Counted from the first letter of the stretch, positions 20,285 to 30,117 are shown. The stretch is DNA of 64,000 nucleotides from Sporolactobacillus shoreicorticis (GCF_024125445.1 NZ_JAMXWM010000026.1:1-64000), one strand, 5' to 3'. The notes: generated from the sequence alone by a model not told the origin. Translations and numbers: made by a program.

Positions 20285-20905
20285 ATTATTTATGAGTATA
20301 CTTTTAACGCATAAATGTACCGCCGTGATTGCCGAAACACGGTTTAAAAAGAACCGAAAAAACTGCGTGCTCATTATTCATATCGAAGCACAGAATACCC
20401 ATCAGGAGCACTTTTGTCAGCGAATGTTCACCCATTTCTCAATGATTTATTTAAAATTCAGAAAACCTGTTTTACAATTGCTATTTTCAGCTATGCTAGA
20501 TGTAAAGCCGAACCAGATAAATTTGTCATCAAGATCCCATTCCTTGAGACCATGATGTTTCGTTTTTTTTAGATGGAATTAAGTAAAATGAACTGGCGTG
20601 CATTTATGCATCGTAATAATCCGGTCAGTGCCGCCCTGATGAGTAAAATGAATTACACGAAAAAAGAACGTGTAGCCGTTCGGCTTGTCTTTCTCAGACA
20701 AATGGGCTAGTTTACAGCTTGATGAAGCACGCAGCAGCATGATTAACGGTTTCTTTGAGACCTGATCTGAACGAAAATGAGTTGGATCAACTCATGAAGG
20801 AAGTCCATGCATTGCCGAAAGATGGGCGGGAACAAGTGATCAAACGGCCGAACTCATTCTATGATCGCAGGATGAAGAAGGAAAAAGCTGAGGAAAAGGT
20901 TTAGT
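20285..20905 (+). pseudogene. Decayed Rpn-type PD-(D/E)XK nuclease, copy 1
   Basis: Fragments in several frames match the Rpn (recombination-promoting nuclease, YhgA-like) pattern: an early VLIIHIEAQNTHQEHFCQRM block (compare hxxIExQ...FxxRM), then MNWRAFMHRNNPVSAALMSK and a C-terminal MNYTKKERVAVRLV followed by LDEARSS. Stops and frameshifts break the frame, so no product is expected. A second, similarly decayed copy in the same orientation lies at 24786-25350. Confidence 0.65.
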
Positions 20906-21223
20906 GCAAAAAGAATGGCGCTGCGCATGCTTCAAAAGCAAATGGATCCCAACATTATCCCCGATTCATGTTTGAAGTGATTCCTTTTTTGATATAGGCC
21001 CGTTAAATGGGAGGACAAAATATAGATCGCAGGATCCTTCAAAATAGACCTCAACTATATTTTCATAATTAAAAAGTAAACTTGTTCCTCAACTTTATCG
21101 AACAGGTAGGCTGTTTGAGAAGTTAGATCCTTCTGCTGAATGACCAGAAGCAGATCCATTTTCCTCAAAATCACCTTATGATTCATATAACGCTCAATGA
21201 GTATAAAAATTCACTTACACTTT
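20906..21223. other. Intergenic stretch, nothing recognised
   Basis: Between the decayed Rpn copy and the MerR gene I see no coding frame, hairpin with T run or known element. Confidence 0.5.
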
Positions 21224-21646
21224 TCAAAACTGCTTTTCTCTATAATCACTCCAGATGGGATGCATTTTCTTCGCGGTGAGGGCAGTTTTAATATCACTGT
21301 AATAATGCAGTTTTCTTTTTACATGTTCTAAATCTTTTTGGAACTGTATGAGCTGCTTTTCAATATGCTGTTGCTGCTCGATCAATAGGTCTAATATATC
21401 ATCAATATGTTCTGTCTCCTGCTCTTCGTATGTAAAGAACATCTGCAGCTTAGAAATGGATAGCCCGGTTCGTTTGAGGCAGCAAATCGTTCTGAGACGA
21501 TGGATATGCTTCTCCTCATAAATCCGTTGACCAGCGGCAGTACGACGAACATTGGTTAAAATAGCCATATCCTCGTAATAACGCAATGTCGATGCGGGCA
21601 GCTGAAACATTTTAGAAACATCCTTAATTGTGTACACGGTCATCAC
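21224..21646 (-). CDS. MerR-family regulator
   Basis: 140 residues. The N-terminal winged helix is clear (YTIKDVSKMFQLPASTLRYY, then RTAAGQRIYEEKHIHRLRTI), followed by a coiled-coil dimer helix (about 85-130) and no cysteine-rich metal loop. It resembles the branch that controls aldo-keto reductases and other stress genes. It is divergent from the aldo-keto reductase at 21731, whose promoter carries a MerR-type palindrome. Confidence 0.9.
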   Translation of the reverse strand: MMTVYTIKDVSKMFQLPASTLRYYEDMAILTNVRRTAAGQRIYEEKHIHRLRTICCLKRTGLSISKLQMFFTYEEQETEHIDDILDLLIEQQQHIEKQLIQFQKDLEHVKRKLHYYSDIKTALTAKKMHPIWSDYREKQF

Positions 21647-21678
21647 GGTACCTCCCTTTTAAACAACAGAATAACTTA

Positions 21679-21709
21679 TTGACTTCAAGTATACTTGAAG
21701 TGATATCTT
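21679..21709 (+). promoter_or_regulatory. MerR-type promoter with 19-bp spacer
   Basis: -35 TTGACT (21679-21684) and -10 TATCTT (21704-21709) are 19 bp apart, the over-long spacing typical of MerR-activated promoters. A perfect 20-bp palindrome centred on GTATAC (21682-21701) fills the spacer. It drives the aldo-keto reductase gene. Confidence 0.8.
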
Positions 21710-21730
21710 CAGTGAAGAAAAGGAAGGAAG

Positions 21731-22732
21731 ATGATTATCATGTATCAGGCATCCGAACAACGTTATGAGAAAATGGACTATCACCGTTGTGGTCATAGCG
21801 GCCTGAAATTACCGGTCGTGTCGTTGGGGCTTTGGCATAATTTTGGCGATACTGCAAAATACGAACGCATGAAAGGCCTCTGCTTTACAGCTTTTGACAA
21901 CGGGATTACTCATTTTGACCTGGCCAATAATTACGGTCCGGAACCAGGAAGTGCGGAAAAAAATCTAGGTATCATTTTGAAGGAAAATTTTAAATCTTAC
22001 CGGGATGAACTGATCATCAGTACAAAGGCGGGCTATGACATGTGGGAAGGTCCCTATGGAAACTGGGGAAGCAGAAAATATCTTCTAGCCAGCTTGGATC
22101 AAAGTTTGAAACGGTTGGGCCTTGATTATGTCGATATCTTTTATCATCATCGAATGGATACGGAAACACCGTTGGAAGAAACGATGGGCGCACTTGATCA
22201 GGCAGTAAAAAGCGGGAAAGCCTTGTATGCCGGACTTTCCAACTATGACGGACCAACGATGAAGAAGGCTTGCCGGATACTCAACGCATTGCATTGTCCA
22301 TTCGTCATCAACCAGAATCGCTATAACATTTTTGATCGGACCATTGAGCAAAACGGGTTAAAAACAGAGGCTGTCAGGGAAGGCAAAGGCATTATTACGT
22401 TTAGTCCGCTTGCGCAGGGAGTGCTGACTGATCGTTATCTAAATGGCATTCCTGCCGACAGTCGTTTTGTAACCGACGGCAGATTCTTACACAAAGCGCA
22501 AATTTCAGAGGATAGGCTCAGTCGCGTCCGCCGGCTTAATGAACTTGCTCAGTCGCGCGGTGAGGATCTTGCACGTATGGCGTTAAAATGGGTGCTCAGG
22601 GATGGCGCTGTTACCAGCGTCCTTATTGGCGCATCAAAGCCAGAGCAAATATTGGATAATTTAAAAGTGATGGACAGCACACCCTTTACAGAGGAAGAAT
22701 TAAAAAAGATCGATGCTCTTGTTTTAGGGTAA
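21731..22732 (+). CDS. Aldo/keto reductase, YghZ-like
   Basis: 333 residues, soluble NADPH-dependent reductase of the AKR superfamily. Landmarks: FDLANNYGPEPGSAEKNLG (catalytic Asp and Tyr), VDIFYHHRMD, and the C-terminal cofactor segment VLIGASKPEQI. The YGPEPGSAE word is typical of the YghZ/L-glyceraldehyde-3-phosphate reductase branch, which detoxifies methylglyoxal-like aldehydes. It is controlled by the divergent MerR gene through the palindromic promoter. An in-frame ATG at 21740 is an alternative start. Confidence 0.9.
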   Translation: MIIMYQASEQRYEKMDYHRCGHSGLKLPVVSLGLWHNFGDTAKYERMKGLCFTAFDNGITHFDLANNYGPEPGSAEKNLGIILKENFKSYRDELIISTKAGYDMWEGPYGNWGSRKYLLASLDQSLKRLGLDYVDIFYHHRMDTETPLEETMGALDQAVKSGKALYAGLSNYDGPTMKKACRILNALHCPFVINQNRYNIFDRTIEQNGLKTEAVREGKGIITFSPLAQGVLTDRYLNGIPADSRFVTDGRFLHKAQISEDRLSRVRRLNELAQSRGEDLARMALKWVLRDGAVTSVLIGASKPEQILDNLKVMDSTPFTEEELKKIDALVLG

Positions 22733-22859
22733 AATAAAGTTTTTATATTTGTTGCATCAGCAGCCAATTCCCTCCAAGTACCGGATGCTCTTTCTATGAA
22801 ATAATTTACCGCAAACGTTCTATAATTGGAGTAAAGCGACATAACAAGGAGGCAACACA

Positions 22860-23720
22860 ATGGACAATGATTGGATCAACCGCTTGCCTTTGAGAGATAT
22901 TCGGCAGATCACACACGTCGGCGGGGGCGATGTGAATCAGGCTTACCGAATCGATACCGACAAGAAAAGCTATTTCCTACTTGTTCAGCCAGATCATCCG
23001 CAAAGCTTCTATGCGGGTGAAATCGCCGGTTTAAAGGCCTTTAAAGAAGCGGATATTATGGCTCCACGGGTGATCGCCAGTGGACAGATCAACGAAGATG
23101 CCTATCTGCTGCTCAATTACCTTGAGCGCGGCACCGGGAAGCAATCCGATTTAGGCAGGCTGGTTGCCCATCTTCACCATCACGAAAGCCACAATGGCCG
23201 GTTTGGCTTTGATTACCCCTATTCGGGGTCCAGCATTTCATTCACTAATGATTGGACGAATTCATGGACGGAATTATTCGTCCACCGGCGTCTGGATATG
23301 CTTGCTTCGCTGCTGCAAAAGAAACATCTGTGGACAAGCCATGACGTCACGTTGTATGAAAAAAGTCGCGACATCATTGTTTCTGAGCTGGTACGTCATC
23401 CAAGTAAACCTGTGCTGCTGCATGGTGATCTATGGGGCGGAAACTATATATTTTTAACGGACGGCTCACCGGCATTAATCGATCCGGCAGCAGTTTACGG
23501 TGATCGGGAGCTGGATATCGGAGTGACCATGGTCTTTGGCGGATTTACTCCTGAATTTTACCGAGCTTACGCAGCCGCCTATCCATTTGATAACGGCTAT
23601 GAAAAACGGCTGGCATTCTATCAGCTGTATTATCTGATGGTTCACCTGAACAAATTCGGTCTCAGCTATGCGGGCAGCGTTTCGGCAACGATGAGTAGGA
23701 TAATCAGCGAAAACGAATAA
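22860..23720 (+). CDS. Fructosamine/ketosamine-3-kinase family protein
   Basis: 286 residues with the APH-like kinase fold. Visible landmarks are GGGDVNQAYRI (nucleotide loop), VAHLHHHE, the catalytic loop HGDLWGGN and LIDPAAVYGDRELDI (Mg-binding Asp). The family phosphorylates sugars on glycated amines, which leads to deglycation. AAGGAGG lies 8 bases before the ATG. It follows the aldo-keto reductase by 127 bp, and both would fit repair of carbonyl damage. Confidence 0.9.
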   Translation: MDNDWINRLPLRDIRQITHVGGGDVNQAYRIDTDKKSYFLLVQPDHPQSFYAGEIAGLKAFKEADIMAPRVIASGQINEDAYLLLNYLERGTGKQSDLGRLVAHLHHHESHNGRFGFDYPYSGSSISFTNDWTNSWTELFVHRRLDMLASLLQKKHLWTSHDVTLYEKSRDIIVSELVRHPSKPVLLHGDLWGGNYIFLTDGSPALIDPAAVYGDRELDIGVTMVFGGFTPEFYRAYAAAYPFDNGYEKRLAFYQLYYLMVHLNKFGLSYAGSVSATMSRIISENE

Positions 23721-24134
23721 AGCACTGTTTAAGAAATCAAATGCGTTTCTGAATCATTGATTTTTTGATTTAATACGTGGCTGTTTATTGCAAGGCACCC
23801 CACCTTGATGCATGATCAATTGATCACCATTAACTCTTAATGTGAACATACAAAATTCAAAGCCTAAAAAGAAAAGTCGGCGGTTGATCAATATAAGGGG
23901 AGGCATGTTGTTACATGCCTCCCCTTATATTGATGTGAATAAGAAATGATGCCCGATTTTTATTATGTGGTTGCTTTTCAACTTGTTAATTCGTTCTACT
24001 GATGGTTAATTCAAGGAGTTAGTATGCTGATCCATTTAAAGGTACATCGCGGCATTGCTTATCGAGCTTCAGCTCTATCTTTTCTCAACTGATACGGTTA
24101 CAGGACATATATGCGCACCATGCGGTACTGCAGA
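23721..24134. other. Intergenic stretch with a long perfect hairpin
   Basis: No gene seen. The main feature is the 22-bp inverted repeat at 23887-23934, listed separately. Confidence 0.5.
23887..23934. repeat. Perfect 22-bp inverted repeat with 4-nt loop
   Basis: Arms 23887-23908 and 23913-23934 are exact complements (core AGGGGAGGCATGT) around TGTT. There is no T run, so it is not a classical terminator, although it could still stop transcription or protect RNA 3' ends. It may also be a repetitive extragenic element; only one copy is in this window. Confidence 0.7.
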
Positions 24135-24165
24135 AAAAGGCCGGAATCCTCCATTCCTGGCTTTA
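24135..24165 (-). terminator. Terminator of the 24172 gene
   Basis: On the minus strand GCCAGGAAT, a GGAGG loop and ATTCCGGC form a stem with one bulge, followed by CCTTTTTC. It sits directly after the stop codon. Confidence 0.6.
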
Positions 24166-24171
24166 CTTATA

Positions 24172-24636
24172 TTAATATTCTCCTTTAATGACAAAAAACG
24201 AACCCCGAATGATTCCGGCCAATTTTGATTTTTGCCGGGCAAACTTAAACGTTCCTTCTAATTCCCTAGGTACTTCCATTCCCTCAGAAAGCTTGAAACC
24301 AACGGCTCGTTTCTTAGGGTTATCGACTGTATACATAACGTTGACCTCAAGGCCGTCCTCATAAAAGACATAGGCAAATTTAATCTTTTCCACTTGGAAA
24401 CACGATGTTTCAAGCGGTTTAGCCGCAAACTCAAGATCGCGTTCTTCTTTCAGGATTCGGTTCACATAGTCAAGCGTCTCCCGGCTTTCATTCGCCGGTA
24501 CAACCGTAAATTCATGCTTGTATTTGTTCATAAAGTAACGCGCCTCATTTGCCCGTAAACCAGCAAGTGCTTCTGCTACGGGTGACGACTCTAATCCAAT
24601 CTTAGACACATTTTTAAAATCAACGATATAGGACAT
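24172..24636 (-). CDS. Conserved hypothetical protein
   Basis: About 154 residues from ATG 24636, chosen because GAGGAG lies 8 bases upstream; an earlier ATG at 24642 is too close to that site. The protein is soluble, mixed alpha/beta and charged, with no signal peptide or membrane segment (start MSYIVDFKNVSKIGLESSPV). I do not recognise the family. It is a lone gene with its own terminator. Confidence 0.6.
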   Translation of the reverse strand: MSYIVDFKNVSKIGLESSPVAEALAGLRANEARYFMNKYKHEFTVVPANESRETLDYVNRILKEERDLEFAAKPLETSCFQVEKIKFAYVFYEDGLEVNVMYTVDNPKKRAVGFKLSEGMEVPRELEGTFKFARQKSKLAGIIRGSFFVIKGEY

Positions 24637-24785
24637 TTCCATTTCTCCTCATATTTATTATCCGGCAACGAAATCCATCGTTCGTAATGACCGCACCGTT
24701 TTGGCAGTCAACGTTGAATGGGCCTCATCAAGTTATTATCTTTGTCACCTGATGAATAGATCATACACCCAAATCATATCAAAAT

Positions 24786-25350
24786 ATGATACTGTTTGTG
24801 TGTTTATTTAAAAACTCCGTGTTCATCATTCATGTTGAAGCACAACACACACATCAGGGCCACTTTCCTCAGCGAATGTTTACCTATTTTTCAATAATTT
24901 ACCTAAAATTCAGAAAATACGTTTTACTGATTGCCATTTCCGCTATGATGAGATTAGAGAGGAATCAAATGAATTTGCCATCAATACCCCATTTCTTGAG
25001 ACCATGACGTTTCGATTCTTCAAGTTGGAATTTGGCAAAATGAACTGGCGCACATTCATGCATAGCAATAACCCGGTTAGTGCCGTCTGATGATTAAAAT
25101 GAATTACACAAAAAAAGAATGTGCAGCCGTCCGACTCGCCTTTTTCAGGCAAATGGTCAGTTTACCGCTTGATGAAGCACGCAGCAGCAGGATCAACGGT
25201 TTCTTTAAGACCTATTTAAATCTGAACGAAAATAAGGTGGATCAACTCATGAAGGAAGTTCCTGCATTGCCAAAAGATGTGCGGGAACAAGTGATTAAAT
25301 GGCCGAACTCATTCTATGATTGTGGGTTAAAGAAAGGGAAAACTGAGTGA
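24786..25350 (+). pseudogene. Decayed Rpn-type nuclease, copy 2
   Basis: The same protein pattern as copy 1 at 20285: VFIIHVEAQHTHQGHFPQRM, then a frame change, MNWRTFMHSNNPVSAV, and MNYTKKECAAVRLAFFRQMV followed by VREQVIKWPNSFYD. The last 86 codons (25090-25350) are still open, but the whole is interrupted. Copies 1 and 2 are in direct orientation about 4.5 kb apart. Confidence 0.65.
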
Positions 25351-25757
25351 AAGGTTGAAGCGCAAAAAGAAATGCACTGCGCATGTTTGACATGCATATG
25401 GATCTTCAAACCATCTCCAAATTAACCGGATTATCGGAAGAAATGATCATCAAACTAGAGAAGTAATCGCAAAATGCAGCTCAGGCATCATTTCCAGCTC
25501 ATGTTTGAAAAGGCGTGATGGGTGGGCGGCCCAGATTCACGCAATGCAAAAGCATCGGTGACATCCCCATCTTCCAGAAGACAACCTTCTAATTGGCAAT
25601 AAGTTCGCTTGATTTCTCATTTGAGGATCCCACATCCCCTGAATCAAAGTGACCCCCCTTAAAGTTGAATTTTATTAAGGGATGCGTTCTGATTACTGAG
25701 TATGAATTTTATTAATGAGTTTTATGATCTTATTGTTATCTCCCGGGTCAATGTGTA
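25351..25757. other. Intergenic stretch with an IS-end-like word
   Basis: A short coding relic continues the Rpn remnant to about 25465. AGTGACCCCCCTTAAAGTTG at 25649-25668 looks like the left terminal repeat of an IS3/IS150-type element, and its core recurs inverted at 7003-7017. No transposase is attached. Confidence 0.45.
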
Positions 25758-26339
25758 CTATTTTTGCATGCTTAATAATATAATATTTTCATAAAATTTT
25801 TCACCGGCCGGATAACTGCCATCCCAGCGTAAAGGAACGTTGTATACTTTAATCGTTCCGTTTCCATGATTACTATAAGTAACCGATCCATCCACTAATC
25901 GAGAACCTGCCAACTGAGTGACCTGTTCCGGGTAACCGACACTGGTGCGATCATCAGGATTGATTGGTTTACCGGCCGGAATATGTTGAACATTCAATTC
26001 ATCCGGATCTTTAATGATCCCAAGTTCCAACCAGATCCGAGCATACTCAATCTCTTTAGAAGAATACCCAGATAATATATGATCTTCGTTGATTTCCGAT
26101 AGATTATCTGATCCAACATTTTTTTCCTCAGCTGTAGGCTTAGATTTTTCCTCCTTGTTAGCTAAACCAGTCTCTGCTGTATCGTTAGTCTTTTTTTCCG
26201 GCTGCGAAGCAGATGTATTTTCTGAAGAAACATCTGTCTTTGCTTCCCTGTTCTTTGTGGCTGTACTGCATCCAAAGAGCAGAAAAACAGGCAGGAATAG
26301 AGAAAGAGTAAGGCAAACATTCTTTGTTACTTTCTTCAT
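25758..26339 (-). CDS. Lipoprotein with low-complexity linker
   Basis: About 193 residues from ATG 26339 (GGATC site upstream; an upstream in-frame ATG at 26369 would add ten polar residues before the signal). The signal peptide MKKVTKNVCLTLSLFLPVFL ends in the lipobox LLFGCS. A Lys/Glu/Thr/Ser-rich linker of about 65 residues follows, then a globular domain of about 115 residues (YSSKEIEYARIWLEL, WDGSYPAGEKFYEN). It is anchored outside the membrane; its function is unknown. The similar build of the next gene suggests a related role. Confidence 0.8.
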   Translation of the reverse strand: MKKVTKNVCLTLSLFLPVFLLFGCSTATKNREAKTDVSSENTSASQPEKKTNDTAETGLANKEEKSKPTAEEKNVGSDNLSEINEDHILSGYSSKEIEYARIWLELGIIKDPDELNVQHIPAGKPINPDDRTSVGYPEQVTQLAGSRLVDGSVTYSNHGNGTIKVYNVPLRWDGSYPAGEKFYENIILLSMQK

Positions 26340-26521
26340 TTGATCCGATCCTTCAATTCTACGATCCATTTACAGATCCTAGTTCATGACTGCAATGATC
26401 GATAAAATGGCAAAGTCTATTACACGTGATTTAAAAGTTATTAAATGAAAAATGCTCACTTCGACAGTAAACGGCTAATTACACTACAGTTTGGCAACAT
26501 AAACCGGATAAAAGCAGGGAT

Positions 26522-27085
26522 TCATCCATGAAAATCACCTGTATATTGATTAACAGTTACATATGGGTTTTGTCCGGTATCCTGTTCTTTGACCCATACT
26601 TCCCACCGTCCGTTACCAATAAATTTGTAACGACTAGGCGTTACGTGGTATCCGTTATATAAATCCTTCTCAAATTTCTGGACCCATGCACCTTTTGGAC
26701 GGCTCACTGTTTGATTATCTATACCTGTCTTTGTACTTGAATCATTTGCTTTATTCAATGACCCTGTATCATTTGTCGATGTGTTTGCTGTCGACGAAGA
26801 ATGACCCATTTCTGATTCGTTTGGCTGTGCAGATAAGTCTGACCGGACATTCGCTTCAGATTCATTTGGCTTTCTCGAAGATTGTCGCTGATTCTTTACC
26901 GAGGATGTCACACTTGAGCTGGAACTTATTGGTTTATTCTCACTTTTCTTTTCTTGTGACTGAGTTGAGAGATTCGTTTTCGAAGATGCCTGATCCTTTG
27001 ACGCGTTTTGGTTTAGATGACCAATAAAGAAAACTCCACCAATTACAATTAGGACAATCAATAGAAATAAAATAATTTTTTTCAT
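26522..27085 (-). CDS. Membrane-anchored extracellular protein with Ser/Asn-rich linker
   Basis: About 187 residues from ATG 27085 (GAGGTGG site 9 bases upstream). One N-terminal membrane anchor (about residues 3-22) is followed by a Ser/Asn/Thr-rich linker of about 110 residues and a C-terminal domain of about 55 residues (YKFIGNGRWEVWVKEQDTGQ, VTVNQYTGDFHG). The end resembles small PepSY/SH3-like extracellular domains, but I cannot assign it. An exact tandem repeat of GCCACCTCTCTT lies at its ribosome binding region (about 27091-27114). Confidence 0.75.
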   Translation of the reverse strand: MKKIILFLLIVLIVIGGVFFIGHLNQNASKDQASSKTNLSTQSQEKKSENKPISSSSSVTSSVKNQRQSSRKPNESEANVRSDLSAQPNESEMGHSSSTANTSTNDTGSLNKANDSSTKTGIDNQTVSRPKGAWVQKFEKDLYNGYHVTPSRYKFIGNGRWEVWVKEQDTGQNPYVTVNQYTGDFHG

Positions 27086-27157
27086 TTCTAATGCCACCTC
27101 TCTTGCCACCTCTCTTGGCATCGTAGCACAAATTTGCGGTATGAGACAGTCAGCCAC

Positions 27158-27659
27158 CTGATCAACATATATAGTTTACCGAACAGTCAAAAGTTCTAAG
27201 CGGCTAAGAAGTCAACAGTACTCCCCTTTTTTCAGGTGTTTCCTGCGTCTGAATGACTTGTGACTTGTTATGGCAAATGTAGTCGGAACGTTGTTGCTAG
27301 CTATTTTATCCTTGTTGCCATCTTCTGACGGAAATAACTTGTGCAGAATCAAAGTATTATTTCTTCGGTTGCGTATAGCGGTCAAAGAAATCCTTATCCA
27401 AGCCGAACGGCCCGATAAGAAACATTGGAGTGATCTGAAATTCAGATTTCAAATCGGAAATAAAAACAATACACTGATCAAACATCAGCTGCAGCAGCGA
27501 CTTTATCCGCCACGGACGAATCGGCGCTATTTGGTCATCCAAAGGTTCGAGACTTCGGTAACTCCTTTTGTGAAGTTACCCAAAGAAATAGCGGTTCTCC
27601 TGATACATTATTAAACCCAATTTATAAGCACGATACTCTCTTATATTTTCTCGTAAACT
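27158..27659. other. Intergenic stretch without a supported gene
   Basis: Open frames exist on both strands, but none has a ribosome binding site or a pattern I recognise. A minus-strand run (FLIGPFGLDKDFFDRYTQPK, 27357-27440) looks protein-like and may be a relic of an unidentified gene. Confidence 0.4.
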
Positions 27660-28478
27660 TCATCTGGAAGCGGTCAGTTTGTCCAAATAAGCGATGTCCT
27701 GTTCTGAAATCGTAAAATCAATGTCTGCATTATTGTGAATATGCGCTTCACTGGTTGCTTTAGGCAAAGGCAAGACATCTTTTTGCAGGCAGTAACGAAT
27801 GGACAATTGTGCTACAGAAACAGAGTACTTCTCAGCGATCTTTTGTAATTCAGAATTATTTAAGATCTTGCCGGTTGCAAGCGGCGAATATGCCTCAACA
27901 AGCAAATCGTTGTCCTCGGCATATTTTGTAATATCCGGTTCTGTAAAACCGATGAAATAGCGGATCTGATTGACCATCGGTTTGATCGTGCAATGCTCAA
28001 AGATATTTTTCATATCAGACACATTGAAATTAGAAATGCCGATTGCTTTGACTTTTCCGGATTGATAGACTTCCTCCATTAATTTCCATACTTTCAGATT
28101 TTCCTTTGAATAATCGGCACCCCATTCTGCCCATGGCCACGGAGCGTGAATCAAATAAAGATCAAGATAATCGAGATCAAGGCTATCCATAGTTTCTTCA
28201 AAACGCTGTCTTGCAGCAGCATAGCTTTTTGCCTCGGCCGGGCACTTAGATGTCACAAAGATCTCACTTCGATCAACTCCGGAATCACGGACGGCCTCCC
28301 CAACACTCTTTTCATTGTGATAGGCCGAGGCGGTATCAATATGACGATAGCCTAATCTGAGCGCGTTTGTTACCGCCTCATAAGTAACCTTTCCTGCCGG
28401 GATCTGCCAGGTACCAAAACCAACCTTTGGTATCTTAATGCCATTGCTTAACGTATAAACATCCGTTAATACAGTCAC
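27660..28478 (-). CDS. Aldo/keto reductase, diketogluconate-reductase-like
   Basis: 272 residues. AKR landmarks are GFGTWQIP, HIDTASAYHNEKSVGEAV (Asp and Tyr of the tetrad), VTSKCPAE (Lys), LDLYLIHAPWP (His) and a C-terminal LPLPKATSEAHI cofactor loop. It reduces small aldehydes or ketones with NADPH; the substrate is not evident. AGGAGGC precedes the ATG. Confidence 0.9.
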   Translation of the reverse strand: MTVLTDVYTLSNGIKIPKVGFGTWQIPAGKVTYEAVTNALRLGYRHIDTASAYHNEKSVGEAVRDSGVDRSEIFVTSKCPAEAKSYAAARQRFEETMDSLDLDYLDLYLIHAPWPWAEWGADYSKENLKVWKLMEEVYQSGKVKAIGISNFNVSDMKNIFEHCTIKPMVNQIRYFIGFTEPDITKYAEDNDLLVEAYSPLATGKILNNSELQKIAEKYSVSVAQLSIRYCLQKDVLPLPKATSEAHIHNNADIDFTISEQDIAYLDKLTASR

Positions 28479-28681
28479 CTTTAAGCCTCCTGATTGTGAA
28501 CCAGCACTTTAATAGCTGGTTTATAGAATTTGTGATACTGCCCTTCATTAAAAATATAAATGTTGAAGCGAACTCCATGTCAAATAAAAGATCTGCTGGT
28601 CTCTTCAAATGCCGAGCTGCAAATAAATTTTTGTATGAGCGATCAGATCATCTGAATTTTAGCATTAAAATGGCGATGCAC

Positions 28682-29011
28682 TTAGTTCTCAGCGTAAATC
28701 TCTTTAGCAAGATTAAAAGCAGACCAAGCTTTTGACCACCCGGCATAGAAGGACAAGTGTGTAATCATTTCTACGATTTCTTCTTTGGTTACGCCATTTT
28801 CTTTAGCCTTACTCATATGATATTTCAATTGCTCGAACATGCCGGAGGTAATCAATGACGTTACCGTAATCAAGCTCCGATCACGAGCAGACAGTTCTTT
28901 CTCACGGGACCACACTTCACCAAAGAGTACATCATCATTCAATTCCGCAAATTTTGGAGCAAAATCTCCTAACAATTCATGGCCAGCTGTTTGTTTTTTT
29001 AATGCCATCAT
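28682..29011 (-). CDS. Carboxymuconolactone-decarboxylase-family protein
   Basis: About 109 residues from the ATGATG at 29011 (GGGG site 7 bases upstream). The CMD/AhpD-like helical pattern is visible: RDRSLITVTSLITSGMFEQL, then KENGVTKEEIVEMITHLSFY and AGWSKAW. There is no CxxC pair, so it is not an AhpD peroxidase. Small CMD proteins of this type often sit beside aldo-keto reductases; role unknown. Confidence 0.85.
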   Translation of the reverse strand: MMALKKQTAGHELLGDFAPKFAELNDDVLFGEVWSREKELSARDRSLITVTSLITSGMFEQLKYHMSKAKENGVTKEEIVEMITHLSFYAGWSKAWSAFNLAKEIYAEN

Positions 29012-29099
29012 GAAACACCCCATCTTAGCAAATTATAAAATCACTAACCACTCATATTAAGTCAATAAGCCAGCATGCAAGCGAGTTCATCCATCCGAC

Positions 29100-30083
29100 T
29101 TACGACCATTTGCCGGTCAATACTTCTGTTCGGTCGTTTGCCGGTGCGGGCGTACGTGACAAGCCAGCAAGCTCAGCATACATTTCTTGGGTCACTTTGA
29201 AATCAGCGGCTGCAAGCGAATCTTCCAACTGTTTGAGATTCCGTGCCCCAATAATTGGTGCAGTAACAGATGGATTCGCCTTAACCCAAGCAACGGCTAG
29301 GGTTGCAGGTGCAACATTGTGTGCCTTGGCATATGCGGTAAATCGATCAGCAGTCTCATAATTTTCTTCTGCAGCATACCGATCTGAATAGCGCGCTTCA
29401 TCGATCAATCGGCCGCTTGTCGGATGCTTGTCAACCCCGTACTTACCGGTTAACAGTCCACCACCCAATGGACTGTAGGCAATCACACCTATTTGTTCGG
29501 TTTGTGCCATCGGCAGAATCTCCACCTCCGCCTGCCGTTTAACCAAGCTGTACATCGGTTCAATGATTTCAAACCGTCCAAGCAGTTCTTTAGCCGCAAT
29601 GCCCTGAGCTTTCATCATTTGCCAGGCCGCCCAGTTGCTGGAACTGGCATGAAGGATTTTGCCTTGATGCTTCAGATCATCCAATGCCCGCATGGTCTCT
29701 TCTATCGATGTATTTTCATCAAAATCGTGTACAATGTAGAAATCAATATAATCCGTTTGAAGTCTTTGCAAGCTTGCTTCAACAGCGCGCATAATATGCC
29801 GTCGGGAAAGGCCGCGCGCATTGATCGCTTGACCGGTCGGCCAGAAAACCTTCGACGTAATCACCACATCATCACGAGCATCTTTAATTAACCTTCCCAA
29901 TATTTCTTCAGAGAGACCGCCGGCATACACATCTGCTGAGTCAAAGAAATTAATACCTGCTTCACGACAGCGCTCAAACATTGCCTTGGAAGTCGCCTCA
30001 TCCGCGGTACTGCCGAACGACATCGTTCCAAAAGCTAAGCTTGAAACTTTGATTCCCGTTTTGCCTACCGTACGATATTCCAT
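29100..30083 (-). CDS. Aldo/keto reductase
   Basis: 327 residues. AKR landmarks are LAFGTMSFG, FFDSADVYAGGLSEEILG, VITSKVFWPTG, YIDFYIVHDFD and a C-terminal APIIGARNLKQLEDSL loop. The bulky C-terminal half suits the 11/12-like AKR branches. It is divergent from the MerR gene at 30338 and has a MerR-type promoter with 19-bp spacer (30118-30148). Confidence 0.9.
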   Translation of the reverse strand: MEYRTVGKTGIKVSSLAFGTMSFGSTADEATSKAMFERCREAGINFFDSADVYAGGLSEEILGRLIKDARDDVVITSKVFWPTGQAINARGLSRRHIMRAVEASLQRLQTDYIDFYIVHDFDENTSIEETMRALDDLKHQGKILHASSSNWAAWQMMKAQGIAAKELLGRFEIIEPMYSLVKRQAEVEILPMAQTEQIGVIAYSPLGGGLLTGKYGVDKHPTSGRLIDEARYSDRYAAEENYETADRFTAYAKAHNVAPATLAVAWVKANPSVTAPIIGARNLKQLEDSLAAADFKVTQEMYAELAGLSRTPAPANDRTEVLTGKWS

Positions 30084-30117
30084 TTGTATGCACTCCTCAT
30101 TATTCTATCTACAAGTC

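Noticed and set aside
27270-27614. Plus-strand frame of 114 codons
   Set aside because: Basic, low-order composition with no ribosome site; the better protein-like signal is on the other strand and is itself only a relic.
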